A stretch of DNA of 22,609 nucleotides from Oppiella nova (Eukaryota; Arthropoda; Arachnida; Sarcoptiformes; Oppiidae), in contig CAJPVJ010000589.1 in the NCBI GenBank assembly GCA_905397405.1, forward strand, positions 1-22,609. Reading direction: 5' to 3'. The translations under genes were made by a program, and so were the position numbers. The notes beneath the pieces are model-generated. The model ran no database searches. It saw nothing but the letters and a program-made list of their open reading frames with translations, and was not told the DNA's origin. Positions 1 through 11,066 of the stretch are shown piece after piece (within the stretch, counting starts at the first letter, position 1; each line of letters begins with the position of its first letter).

Positions 1-1
1 T

Positions 2-484
2 CGTTTCAAAAGTCGTGGGACAGTTCGCCTACAATCAACTGATCCCAGGGTTCACCCAATACTGAACCCAAACTGGTTTTCCCATCCGGAAGATGTAGAG
101 AATGCATTAGAATCAACCAGGATGCAATTTTATATATTTGAGAAAACACAACTTGCTAATTATGTTATACTACCAAAATTATCTGATTATGGCTGTGCGA
201 TGTGCACCGGGAGATATATTTACGAGTGCACAGAGGGGTTATTATGTTATATGAAGTATTTTACCTACAGTTCCTTACATCCCGGGGGCAGTTGTCGTAT
301 GGGCTCAATAGACAGACCCGATGTTGTGGTCGACCCCCAGTTGAGGGTTAAGTACGCGAAGAACCTCAGGGTTTGCGACTCATCGGTGTTCCCAGTGGTT
401 CCCAACGCTAACACTGCGTCCGCCTCCATAACCGTTGGCTACAAGTGCTCGCAATTGATCAAAGATGCTTATAATTTGAAATAA
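2..484 (+). CDS. GMC oxidoreductase 1, C-terminal end (5' partial)
   Basis: The last 160 codons of a GMC-family FAD oxidoreductase (glucose-methanol-choline family). The frame is open from base 2, and comparison with the two fuller copies in this window shows it is the 3' part of the second exon. It carries the C-terminal substrate domain. The active-site region HPGGSCRMG includes the catalytic His, and VPNANTASASITVGYK includes the second active-site Asn. The cysteine-rich stretch CTGRYIYECTEGLLC is shared by all copies here. It resembles GMC3 (21274-22609) slightly more than GMC2, for example FKSRGTVRL and SSLHPGGS. The upstream FAD-binding part lies outside the window. The family oxidises alcohols or sugars with FAD; the substrate cannot be told. 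It is convergent with F-box gene F1. Confidence 0.9.
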   Translation, partial: RFKSRGTVRLQSTDPRVHPILNPNWFSHPEDVENALESTRMQFYIFEKTQLANYVILPKLSDYGCAMCTGRYIYECTEGLLCYMKYFTYSSLHPGGSCRMGSIDRPDVVVDPQLRVKYAKNLRVCDSSVFPVVPNANTASASITVGYKCSQLIKDAYNLK

Positions 485-583
485 TGTAGCGATAGATTTG
501 ATTTGAAATCACTATGTTGATATGTTGTATTTGTAGTACTTTTAGTGTGATTTATTAAATCTTCTTCATTAATATAGTTAAAC

Positions 584-589
584 AATAAA
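584..589 (+). terminator. Poly(A) signal of GMC gene 1
   Basis: AATAAA about 100 nt after the GMC1 stop. The mirror copy of the locus keeps the same motif at the same distance (17485-17490, minus strand), which supports use. Confidence 0.5.
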
Positions 590-664
590 ATATTTAGCTA
601 TATAATTAATTTATTTACTATTGCATAAATATCATTTAAATAAAATATCAATAAACATCTACAA

Positions 665-670
665 TTTATT
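665..670 (-). terminator. Poly(A) signal of F-box gene F1
   Basis: Minus-strand AATAAA (TTTATT on the plus strand) 92 nt past the F1 stop, conserved in the mirror copy at 17404-17409. It lies between two convergent genes. Confidence 0.45.
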
Positions 671-761
671 AATAATCAAATAGACTCAATTGTGAATCAA
701 AATAATCCATAATCATAAGTTAAATGATACAAAATATTATTGCTGCAATTCTAGAGTAATT

Positions 762-2433
762 TTAATTGTTATCAGGTATATGATTAATTTTGTAATAAAT
801 CATGTCCGATATTTTATCTGGATCCACATCACCATAATAACAGTACTTTTTCGTGTGATAACTTATCTCACTTCTATCCATGAGGTAATGCACATTATCT
901 TGATCATTTAGGTCATTGGTCTTATTAGTGACAAATTGCTGTCCATACATATGACACTCAGACATACTCATAGTGCCACACTTGCCCGTGAAATACTCGC
1001 GACAATATATGACTAAATTCTTGGGCAATGATAACAATTGTGGCCAAAATATGTCGGCTTTCGTGAAATTCCGGTTGTCTTCCAGTCTTTTGCTTTGCTC
1101 TTCAGTCCTCTTCCAACAGAAACTGAACTCAAACCGACGGTTTGGTGATCTTATGGCTCGGGATTGCAGTGTATTGAGTGTTAAGTCAGTCACTCTTACC
1201 CCACATTTTAGGGTTAATGATAGTAGAAGTGGACAGTTGTTAATTAGAGCACAGATCCCGGTGTCCGATATGTCAGTCATAGTGAAAGGCATTGAGAATA
1301 TTCTTAACACTCGTATTGATTGTAATTTTGATAATGAGAACAATGTTTTATTTGTGAGCTTTTGTTGTGTTTTCAGTACTAATCGTTGTATTAGTGGACA
1401 GTAGTGTTGAATGTCTCGCATGTGTTCATCATTTAAATTCTCGTATATAATCTGGAGTTCAGTCAAGCGTTTCATAGACTTCAATGACTCCAATGTTCCC
1501 AACGCTATGGCTGAGGATCTGATTTGTATATTCAGAGACTCAACACAAATAAGAGTTGATAGACTTGAGAGGATAGGACCACATCTGATATTCTCCATAA
1601 TTTCTAGTGATAATGACTTCAATTGCAGACAATTGTCGGACAATAATTTAGTGCCAAAATTCAAGTCCACATCAAATACTTCATTGGATTCCAGTATTAC
1701 TTTCAATGTCTTCAGTCTATGAAAGTTTGAAATCACTTCAAGTGTTTCATTGAATTTCTTAAAATTTGTTTTAAAATTTAACTCCAATTGCGATGAAGTG
1801 ATTGAATCCTTATATTTGTCAGTCAATTGTCTCAATAGATTTAAACCATTTTGACGATCAATTCCTATACTAATATTCTGTACCTTTGTATAGAAGGGCT
1901 CGTAGTTTATAAGATGTGACAGAAATATGTCTAAAAATTAAAAGTTATAAAATAAGAATTTTATTATATTAAAAATAAATCACAATATATTTAATACCCG
2001 AGTGAAAGGTTTCAGGACTGTTTTTCCTTATTGTAATAGTTTTCAAATTTTTGCCGCAATTGTGGGCAAACTTTCTCCAAATATATTCGGGAATATTCTG
2101 CGAGTTCTTATCAAAACGACAGTCAATTTCATACAATTGATGGCAATTCTGTGCAATCATTTGTAGTACTCTTTGGTCACAAACCGGCCAAACCTTTAAT
2201 TCGCCCAAAAAAATACATTTTTTGAGCACATTTTCAGATATTTGTAACTTTGTGTCCACATCTTTATACATATAAGTCCAGTGAGTGCTCCACACGGGAT
2301 GTGTTAACTCATTGACACTCTTATACATGAATCGGTGCCACTGTTTGCTCACACACTCCAGTCGTACCCTATCCTCCAGTGGTAGGTATGATAGGATTAG
2401 TTCACATAAATCGTCGTCAAAATTAAATGACAT
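762..2433 (-). CDS. F-box / leucine-rich-repeat protein F1
   Basis: Two exons, 2433-1998 and 1930-762, separated by a 67-nt GT-AG intron (1997-1931) that interrupts a codon after its first base. The product is 534 aa. Residues about 4-45 form an F-box (DDDLCELILSYLPLEDRVRLECVSKQW), the module that binds Skp1 in SCF ubiquitin ligases. The remainder is a run of degenerate leucine-rich repeats with recurring L..L.L spacing and C-centred turns such as NNCPLLLSLTLKCG and QHYCPLIQRLVLK, expected to form a substrate-recognition arc. I chose the ATG at 2433 (context AAAATGTCA) over an upstream in-frame ATG because F3 starts at the same residue and lacks the extension. Family membership supports a role as substrate receptor of a ubiquitin ligase; the target is unknown. 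F2 (15638-17309) is its mirror copy with the same exon lengths. The antisense open frames inside exon 2 look like composition shadows. Confidence 0.88.
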
Positions 2434-3692
2434 TTTAGTATAAATTAATCTAAAATAAGTTATATTTATCAAAAATATGTGAAAACAATAAATATGGTGA
2501 ATAAAATGCCTTTAAATGTCTATTTATGTGTGCAATAGTTATTACTATGACATTCACGCAATGTTTGTGCTAGTTAAAGTAAACCATACAAAATAAATTA
2601 ACTTTTAGTTACATACAATACTTTTTAATTCTAGTTGAGATTTCTATACAAACTCATTTTGAATAATAAGTAATAAGCAGTAATTTATTGCACTAGTGTT
2701 ATTTCTTAATTATCTTTACAATATTTTGGTAATAGTTGAGTATAAATTACCTGGAATGCTATTGTTATTACAAATATATATGTATGATATAATACTAGTC
2801 ATAATACTGTACTTACATAACTATACTACTGTACTGTATTAACAATAGTAACCTTGAAACAAATTCTTATTCATTAGATAAAGTGTGGCGCTACATAATT
2901 TCCAAGAATTTTCAATTAAGATTATTTATTTAATTATTTATAATAAGGATTTAACACTAATTAACAAAGTAATTTAGAGTTAACAAACTTATTCTAACTT
3001 AATAAAAATATAGGCAAAATTTATATTGAACACTTAGAAACTAAACTATCCATATATCTATGCAAAACGATTAAAAATTATAAATTTTCACAAATTCAAA
3101 ACTTGAAAATTAAAAAATATTTATTCATATTCTGTAACCTTTTTAAAAAATTCTTTATAAATATTATTTTAAGTAATTGTATTAATAATAAATTTATCTG
3201 TAAAATATTGGTTGCATTGAATTAATTAAACAAATAAAATGTAGATAAACAAATCATTATATAGCCATTATGTGATGTGTTAATAAATCAATTGTAGGTA
3301 CACTTAATGTTATTTTAGTGCATCTAGGACTAATCTAACTTTTTATAATTATTTGTATAACTATTAATGTTGTATTAACTACAATTGCATCTTTACATAA
3401 CTTAGTTAGATAAGTATTGATGCTGAAAAACATTATGAAATACTTGTGTATAATTGCAATCATTTTTAGACGTCTTATTATCTATAACTAAGTTTTAGTA
3501 CAACTAGGACTTTCACAACCAATCAAATCATTTGATTCAAATGCAATATAATAAAAATATTTTTCAGTCAAATCATATAAAAGAAAATAGTTTTTACACT
3601 TTTATTATTCAATATAACATCTAAAACTATTTAGAAGTTTTATTTTTTTAATAAAAAAATTATATTTATAATTATAAACTTTTTATTAAGTT
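2434..3692. other. Divergent intergenic region between F1 and the PEP-synthase-like gene
   Basis: About 1.26 kb of AT-rich DNA between two genes transcribed away from each other, so it should hold both promoters and 5' untranslated regions. I see no convincing open frame, RNA gene or transposon. It aligns with 14326-15637 reversed, with clearly more substitutions and indels than the coding parts. A well-kept block lies near 2515-2600, just upstream of F1, matching about 15440-15525, and is the best candidate for shared regulatory DNA. Confidence 0.6.
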
Positions 3693-6600
3693 ATGGGACT
3701 TTTAATATCAATCCCTGCTATGACTATATTTGCAAACAAATTATTAAAACTAAATGAGCAAATCAATGGCCAGTGGTTTAGATATTTATCTCAATTATGG
3801 AAACTATGGTCCAGAAGAAGACAACACAAGTGCAACAGAATAGTCACACATGACGTGTACAGGGATGAGGTCCACCACTCGGGACTGTTACCATTCCCAC
3901 ACGAATGGCAATACGACTTACCCTCTCTGGTATTTACCAAATATTTTATTACTTGTATTACTGGTATAACTATTTTATTTTAATGCAATGAACTAATGAA
4001 TTCAATATCAGCTCATAGTTTACCACAAGTTGTAAAACAAGACATAAAACAGAAATTAAGCGAAAACTTCAACGATTTTGAGACAAAACAATTTGCCGTC
4101 AGATCTTCGGTCCACCACTCGGGACTGTTACCATTCCCACACGAATGGCAATACGACTTACCCTCTCTGGTATTTACCAAATATTTTATTACTTGTATTA
4201 CTGGTATAACTATTTTATTTTATGTATAAATTAATGTAAAATTTATAAAAACTTATTAATAAGAATTTTAATTAATTTATAAATTAATTTTCATTAAAAC
4301 AAATACCAGAATAAAAGCGAGGATTTGTTGATATATGGCGTGAATTCATCGAAACAAAGCATTTATATTACTATCAAATGGAGACCCAAAGGAGTGGACA
4401 ATCGGGTGAACGCATCCATAAGTCTTAGATTTGATGACAACAACAGTAATACCTATACCTTAGAAGAAGACTCGGAGGTCGAGTATCGGTCCAATGAGTA
4501 CAGAATGGGTGGACTCGGACTAGAGATCAATACTCCGTTTAGACGCAAACGGATTAAGTTTAGGGGATATCTCATCAAAAATGACAACCAATTAGTTTAC
4601 GTGCGCTTCCGGTTCCTATGGTATGCCGTCTCAAGAGTTTACGACTTCACCCACGACTTCGACGACCAGTTTATGGCCAAAGAGATGGCATTATCACCAA
4701 AATCGGACACAAGTGACAACCGATTTGAGGACCGATTCGAGCAATTCGGACAAATAAAGGGTACTTTCAGTGAAGAGTTGACAGAGGAAAGGGAGCTATA
4801 CTTCTGGGGATCTATGAGTAAAAAGTATTTACAAAACAAACCTATTCATAGAAATATTAAAAGATTTTTCGGATACACTAAAGACGGTACAGAATATTCT
4901 GGATAAATGACTAAATATATGAAAATAATTATTTAAAAAATTATTTACTTAGGAATTGGTTTTCATTTGGGATTTATTTGCCTTCAAAATGCGAGTGAAT
5001 ATCGTTTTGGATACCTATTCCGAAAAAGTGGACACTTTTTGAAGCTCAAGAAATTATCACTAAAGGGAACAGACTTTACTGAAATATTGGACAAGAGTTT
5101 AATTCATTTTTCAGCTACTTTTGATGACAAAGACTATAATTTTGTTGTCGAAAAACATGGAAACAGTTTCGCGAAAAGACTTTTAATCAATGAATCGGAA
5201 GGAATGTGTTATATATTAGATGAAAATGAGACACAATTTCAAGAATCTGTCAAAACCTATGATTTTGTAAATTCTGTGACAAACGATTCATCACTTGTAT
5301 TGAGTTTGAGTGAAGGAAATGCCAAAAGAGTTGACTTAAGCGGAGGTAAAGGGAGTTCTTTAGCTGTTCTCAAGAGTTTGTCTGAAGATATGGTTAAAGA
5401 AGATTATGAAAACCAATTCATTGTCCCGAATGGTGTGATTGTCACCACTAATGCCTATCAGCGACTTCTTTGTGATCACAAAGAACTGTTGCAAGAGATC
5501 CAAGAACTGGAAGAATTCACACAATTATCACCGAAAGAGCTGAAGACTAAATGCAATGAACTAATGAATTCAATATCAGCTCATAGTTTACCACAAGTTG
5601 TAAAACAAGACATAAAACAGAAATTAAGCGAAAACTTCAACGATTTTGAGACAAAACAATTTGCCGTCAGATCTTCGGGCGCTTCGGAGGACTCAGAGGA
5701 GATGTCAGCCGCCGGACAGATGACCACATACTTAGGCGTCAGAGGTCTTGAGGAGATCTACTCATCGGTGATGATGTGTTGGTCCTCTCAATTCTCGCAC
5801 ATCGCCGTCCAGTATAAGAGAGGTTACGGACAGCCTATCAATAGTCCGATGGCTGTCGTCATACAGGAGATGATTGGCTGCCAATCGGCGGGCGTTATGT
5901 TCACATGTGATCCTATGACCGGCGATGAGAGACATCTGGAGATTACAGCCAACTATGGATTAGGAGAAGTGAGGCGTCAAAGACATACCAATTTGTTGAT
6001 AATTATAGTAATTTTGAACTATATTTTGACAGTCAGTGGTGTCGGCGTCTTCAGAACCGGACACAATCAAAGTGTCCGTCAATATTGAGTCCAACTCTCT
6101 GTCCACACGAAGACGTGTCAATGGGATTGAGTCTAAAGTGATCGGACAGAAGAAAACATTAATAAAGTTGTCTGAAAGCGGAGGTACTGTTGAGGAAGCG
6201 GTGGACGACACGAGTAATTGCTGTGTCAGTGATGATGATCTGATCCGTTTGGCCGACATTGGACTTCGAGTTCGTATTTATAATCCATAATAAGTATTGA
6301 ATCCATAATTAACCCCTAATTCACGAATAGATTCACAAACACTACGGAAACGCCAGGGATATCGAGTGGGGTCTGAAAGGGGGCCAAATATTTATGCTTC
6401 AGTCGAGACCTGTGACCAATTTGGACAACTCTTACACCGATTACGAGATTCTTCATGAACTGGATTCAAGTCACCCGACAGAGTATGAGATCTACTCCCG
6501 GGCCCACTGGGGCGAGAACTTTCCCGGCGCCTCCTCTTGGATAGTATTGCAGTGGTTTTGGGCCAATAAAAGCCTATTTGTGGTATAACCTTGCTAATAC

Positions 6601-8576
6601 TGTATTATAAACATTTATTTAATCCTGTTTAAACTTGATGTTTAGCGCCGGGACCTACTAATGGGAAAGACTGTTATCGACGATTACAACCCATTTATCG
6701 ATACAATGGGTGTTCAGTACAACCAATTGATGTTTAATTTAGCAAATGTTTGTCTAATTGTCTAACTTTATGTTAACTTTATATAAGATTTATATTTTAA
6801 TTAGTTTTTATTATATTTTAGGGTGGCTTTGACTTTTTTTCAGATTACCCGGACACTAAACAATCAAAGCAAATGATTTTGTCATTTTTTGGACACACCA
6901 TTGAGGACAGGGATGTACTCAACTGTTTTAAAGAAAGGCGATTGAATAGAAGGAAGCCATCATTTATTCAACGTTTTAAGACAATTGGTTTCGTAGTCTA
7001 TTCACTACTATTTGGTCCAAAGGATCTGATTATAGCTAAGAAACAATTAATGGATGACAAGAGTTACGATTTAGTGGCAGTTTTGAAGCAATTATTCACC
7101 GCTAAAGATACATGGAAAGGGATACTGGATAGTTTTCACATAATTTGTGATATATCAGTCAAACACCATGGACCAGTCTCTATGGGCTCATCCATTAAAC
7201 TGATGATTTTGAGAGAGTTTTTAGAAAGTTGTTTGTGTGAGTGTATTATAATTCTGAAATAAATAGTAATTAATTATTATTGAAAATTCATTTGAATAGC
7301 AAATAACCCAAACCTGGAGGCGGACTACAATTTACTCATCTCTTCGTGCAGTGATGTGGTGTCGGCTGAAGTGCCCAACAGTTTGCGGCAAATCGCAAAG
7401 TCTATCAAAGATAAGCAATCCTTTAGACAATTGACAGATGAGGAGGCGCTACAAGTTTTAGTCAAAGGAAACCACGAGTCGTCAGCAAAATTTAGACAAT
7501 TTCTTGATATTCATGGTCACAGAGGGTATCGAGAGTTAGACCCCATGTATGACACGTGGAAACTGAATCCCATTCCTTGTGTTCAGACCATTAAAGTAGT
7601 TATTAATACTGTATATCTAATTACAAAGTTTTATTACTGAACATAATTTGAAAACTTTTTTAGGGACTGTTATCGGGAAATGAAATACAACTTCAACCGA
7701 AAGCCGTTAAATCTGTGGATCAAGTGGTGGACGAACTCAAGACACCATTGACTTCAGTGAAGAAACTGTTGCTCAAGAAACTGGTGCTTCCGTGGGCTCA
7801 AAGAGGTGTCGGATATCGTGAGCTATCAAAGTATTTCATGGTTTATATGAACGACTTATGGAGACAAGGGTTCCGACTATTGGCACAACGAATGGCCGCC
7901 GAAGGACTCATCCCTACCGCCGACCACTTCTTCTATCTGACTGTTCCTGAAGTGGAGGCGCTTTGCAATGGCGACAGAAATTCGTTAATACTGTCCAGAG
8001 TTAGACACCGGCGCCGGCTTTACCCACAAATGGATGGATACAAGTTTGAAGAGTTCATTAAAGGGCCGCAAATGAGACCCAGAAATGTATTAAATTTATT
8101 AATTGTTAACAATTTTGATGATAAATTAATTTAATATTTTCCAATAGTTTGAAAAACGCATTACTCCTCCGACTATGAGCACAGGTATGGTTCAGATGAG
8201 GGGAACTCCGGTTAGTAACGGAACGGTTAGTGCGAGAGTTTGTGTCTCGGAGGACATTACCGAAGCCCACAATATTCAGGTATTTATTGAATTTTGTTTA
8301 ATTATTAATTCATTTAATTCATGAAACAATTGCTTCGATGACTAGTCGGGAGATATACTGATCACATACTCAACAGACATCGGTTGGAGTCCATACTTTC
8401 CGTTATTGTCAGGTATTATCACCGAAATCGGTGGAACGGTATCTCACGGGGCGGTTATCGCCAGAGAGTACGGAATTCCGTGTTTAATAGCCGTGGAGGG
8501 GGCGTGTAGTGCATTCAAAACGGGTGATACGTGTGTTTTGGACACAACCACACAGACCATCACTAAAGTCCAGTAA
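3693..8576 (+). CDS. Animal PEP-synthase / rifampicin-phosphotransferase-like protein, full copy
   Basis: Eleven exons: 3693-3929, 4310-4886, 4953-5968, 6033-6269, 6331-6582, 6646-6747, 6822-7236, 7300-7595, 7664-8086, 8148-8279, 8346-8576. All junctions are GT-AG with consistent phase, giving 1306 codons (1305 aa). An in-frame TAA lies just before the chosen ATG. There is a short hydrophobic N-terminus (residues 2-17) and a beta-rich N-terminal region to about 300. The PPDK-type ATP-binding domain follows: GGKGSS about 402-407, RSSGASED from 511, AGVMFTCDP about 584-592, GLGE ending at 610, DIEWG 699-703, QSRP 713-716. A middle domain contains HGHRGYRELDP, as in rifampicin phosphotransferases. 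The C-terminal swivelling phosphohistidine domain GGTVSHGAVIAREYGIP has its phospho-acceptor His near 1263. Relatives pass a phosphate from ATP via this His to a small molecule; the substrate here is unknown. Ten introns argue against bacterial contamination. The exon 5 donor could shift by one codon. Confidence 0.88.
3871..4222 (+). repeat. Templated insertion in intron 1: 112-bp direct repeat flanking a 128-bp exon-3 copy
   Basis: Bases 3871-3982, spanning the end of exon 1 and the start of intron 1, are repeated exactly at 4111-4222. Between them, 3983-4110 is an exact copy of 5551-5678 from exon 3 of the same gene. Single-base and GG matches sit at the two joins. The right-arm copy has none of this: its intron 1 is 139 nt against 380 here. 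The inserted piece matches the left-arm exon 3 and not the right-arm version, so it arose after the arms diverged. Splicing from the first donor (3929/3930) to 4309/4310 removes it all, so the protein need not change, although a second identical donor now sits at 4169/4170. Confidence 0.93.
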
Positions 8577-8680
8577 ACTATTCATAAAATTAATATATTT
8601 TAAGTTATAAACTATTTTGTAAATGAACTTTATAAATTTTTATTTGTATTAAATATTTTGAAATCATTTGCTATGAAATC

Positions 8681-8686
8681 AATAAA
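8681..8686 (+). terminator. Poly(A) signal of the PEP-synthase-like gene
   Basis: AATAAA 105 nt after the stop codon, in the 207-bp gap between this gene and the convergent F-box gene F3. Nothing else is recognisable in that gap. Confidence 0.5.
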
Positions 8687-8783
8687 TACTTTCAATTCAA
8701 GACACATACTGTAAAATTTAATGTTCTCTAATTCACTCATAAATATTTCCAGTATAGAGAGGACAGGTATCATAAATAGTTAT

Positions 8784-10368
8784 CTAATGATAATTTATTA
8801 ATGGATATCCTAATAGCATAATATTCTCATTATTATCTGCATTTGTAATAAATTGTTTGTCGTATATATTGGACTCATTGTAGGCCATAGTCCCGCACCA
8901 ACCCGTATAGTACTCGTAATTATTAATTATAAGGTTTTTAGGCAATGATAGTAATTGTGGCCAAAATATTTCAGCCCTCAGACCCTTCCTCCTGGTCTTC
9001 TCATCCAGTTTTCGGATCAGTTCTTCACTTCTCTTCCAACAGAAACTGAACTCAAACCGATTGTCCGGTGATCTCATGGCCCGACACTGCAGTGTATTGA
9101 GTGCTAACTCAGTCACAGTTACCCCACATTTGAGATCTAATACACGAAGAAGTGGGCAGTTGTTAACAACAGCACAGATCCCGGTGTCCGATATGTCAGT
9201 CATAGAGAATGGTTTAGAGAATATTCTTAACACTCTTATTGATTGTAATTGTGATAATGAAAGCAATGTTTCATTTGTGAGCGTTTGCTGTGTTTTCAGT
9301 ACTAATCGTTGTATTAGTGGACAGTAGTGTTGAATGTCTCGCATGTGTTCATCATTCAAATTCTTGTATATAATCTGAAGTTCAGTCAAGCGTTTCATAG
9401 ACTTCAATGACTCCAATGATCCCAACGCTATGGTCGGGGATCTGATTTGTATATTCAGAGACTCAACACAAATAAGAGTTGATAGACTTGAGAGGATAGG
9501 ATCACATCTGATATTATCCCTGATTTCTAGTGACAATGACTTCAATTGTAGGCAATTATCTGACAATAATTTGGAGGCAAAACTCAAGTCCACATCAAAT
9601 ACTTCATTGGATTCCAGTATTACTTTCAATGATTTCAATCTATGAAAACGTGAAATCGCTTCAAATGTTTCATTGAATTGTTTGAAATTTGCAGTAAATT
9701 TCAACTCTAATTGCAATGAAGTGATTGTATTCTTGTATTTATCGACCATTTGTTGAAATAAAGATGAACTGAATCTGGAATCCAAACAAATACTAAAATT
9801 TTTGAGTACTGCATAAAGTTGCTGTTGTTTTATAAGGTGACTTAGAAATATTTCTATTATTTGAATAAAAATCAAAAAATAAATTTTTACCTAAAATATA
9901 CAAACTAATATTACTGTAATTAAAATTATTACCTGAGTTAAAACTGTCCTGATCACATTTTCTTATTCTTATAGTTTCCAGATTTTTGCCGCAATTGTGG
10001 GCAAACTCTTTCCAAATATATTCGGGAATATTCTGCGAGTTATAATCAAAACGACAGTCAATTTCATACAATTGATGGCAATTCTGTGCAATCATTTGCA
10101 GTACTCTTTGGTCACAAACCGACCAAACTTTTAATTTATGCAAATAATGACATTTTCTTAACACTTGTTCAGATATTTGCTGTTTAAGACCCGAAGCCTT
10201 ATACATGTATGTCCTGTGAAGGCTCCAGAATGGATGTGACATTTGGTGGACACTCCTGTATATGAATCGGTGCCACTGTTTGCTCACACACTCCAGTCGT
10301 ACCCTATCCTCCAGTGGTAGGTATGATAGGATTAGTTCACATAAATCGTCGTCAAAATTAAATGACAT
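8784..10368 (-). CDS. F-box / leucine-rich-repeat protein F3
   Basis: Two exons, 10368-9933 and 9853-8784, with a 79-nt GT-AG intron (9932-9854) in the same codon phase as F1 and F2. The product is 501 aa. Exon 1 is exactly the length seen in F1 and F2 (436 nt) and carries the F-box (DDDLCELILSYLPLEDRVRLECVSKQW). Exon 2 gives the leucine-rich repeats (for example QHYCPLIQRLVLKTQQTLTNETLLSLSQLQSIRVLRIF). It is clearly a paralogue, more distant from F1 and F2 than they are from each other, especially around residues 95-125 and in the tail. The last part (after WCGTMAYNESNIYDKQF) is shorter and lacks the KKYCYYGDVDP segment seen in F1, F2 and F4. Predicted role: substrate receptor of an SCF-type ubiquitin ligase; target unknown. 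It is convergent with the PEP-synthase-like gene. Confidence 0.87.
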
Positions 10369-11066
10369 TTTTAATCAACATTAAGTTTTAATAAAATACT
10401 ACTACAGTTGTATAATTGACTTAATATTTATTCAGTAAATATAAAATTCAAAATCGATTGACACGTATAATAACACAATGTTTTATTTCTAGTATGTGTT
10501 GCAATGCTATTGCAATCAATATACCCGTAGTTAACACATGAGTGTTTAATAATGTTTTCATATAATTCAATGATAACCGTATAAGTTATATAATAAAATG
10601 AAACCATGAATAACATACCACAAAAACTTATTAATTTTTTGTCTTAAGTATAATAATTAAACAGTTTACTTTGTATATTTGTTTATTGCACTTATTGCCC
10701 CTACAGTACTGTATACACTAAAAATAGGTGTTTGAATAATGTTTTAAGAAATGTAAAATAACATAAATATAAATAAATTATTAAATGATACACGAATAAG
10801 TAAATAAAAATAGTTTTTGAATTAAATAAAAAATTTTGCTAATAAATTATAGTAATAGCTTATACGGCACTCATAGATAAATTATTTTCAAAAGTATTTG
10901 TGCAAATGTATATAATACTAGTAATAAGGAATAAATTAATTGATTGTATGATATAATGTATATCATGAATACCTCATAGTTGTCAAATGCTTACAAAAAC
11001 CCTTAAATAGACGATTAATTATTTAAAATTACGGACATATTATGAGGAACTGGAGGGAAAGGGTAA
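10369..11066. other. Intergenic region upstream of F3
   Basis: About 700 bp of AT-rich DNA between the start of F3 and the end of F4, which are in tandem on the minus strand. It should contain the F3 promoter. A 62-codon minus-strand open frame (10428-10616) has no recognisable motif and low-complexity composition; I do not call it a gene. No RNA gene or mobile element seen. Confidence 0.55.

Larger units (their letters stand above)
1..6364. repeat. Left arm of a large inverted duplication
   Basis: This arm matches the reverse complement of about 11895-18073. Base 1 pairs with about 18073, and similarity runs through the end of a GMC gene, a complete F-box gene, a divergent intergenic region and exons 1 to 5 (part) of a PEP-synthase-like gene. 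It stops inside exon 5, after the bases GATATCG at 6358-6364. Encoded proteins differ at roughly 5-8 % of residues by eye, and intergenic DNA differs more, with many small indels. This arm is about 240 bp longer because of an insertion in intron 1. The outer end is set by the window edge, so the true arm may be longer. It could be a real inverted segmental duplication, two diverged alleles on one molecule, or a haplotype mis-join. Confidence 0.9.

Noticed and set aside
3996-4229. Separate small gene in intron 1 of the PEP-synthase-like gene
   Set aside because: It is the fusion of a copied exon-3 piece with a repeated exon 1 end created by the insertion event, inside an intron.
3693-8576. Bacterial contamination or a fresh bacterial transfer for the PEP-synthase-like gene
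   Set aside because: Ten GT-AG introns in consistent phase and flanking animal-type genes show a long-resident eukaryotic gene.
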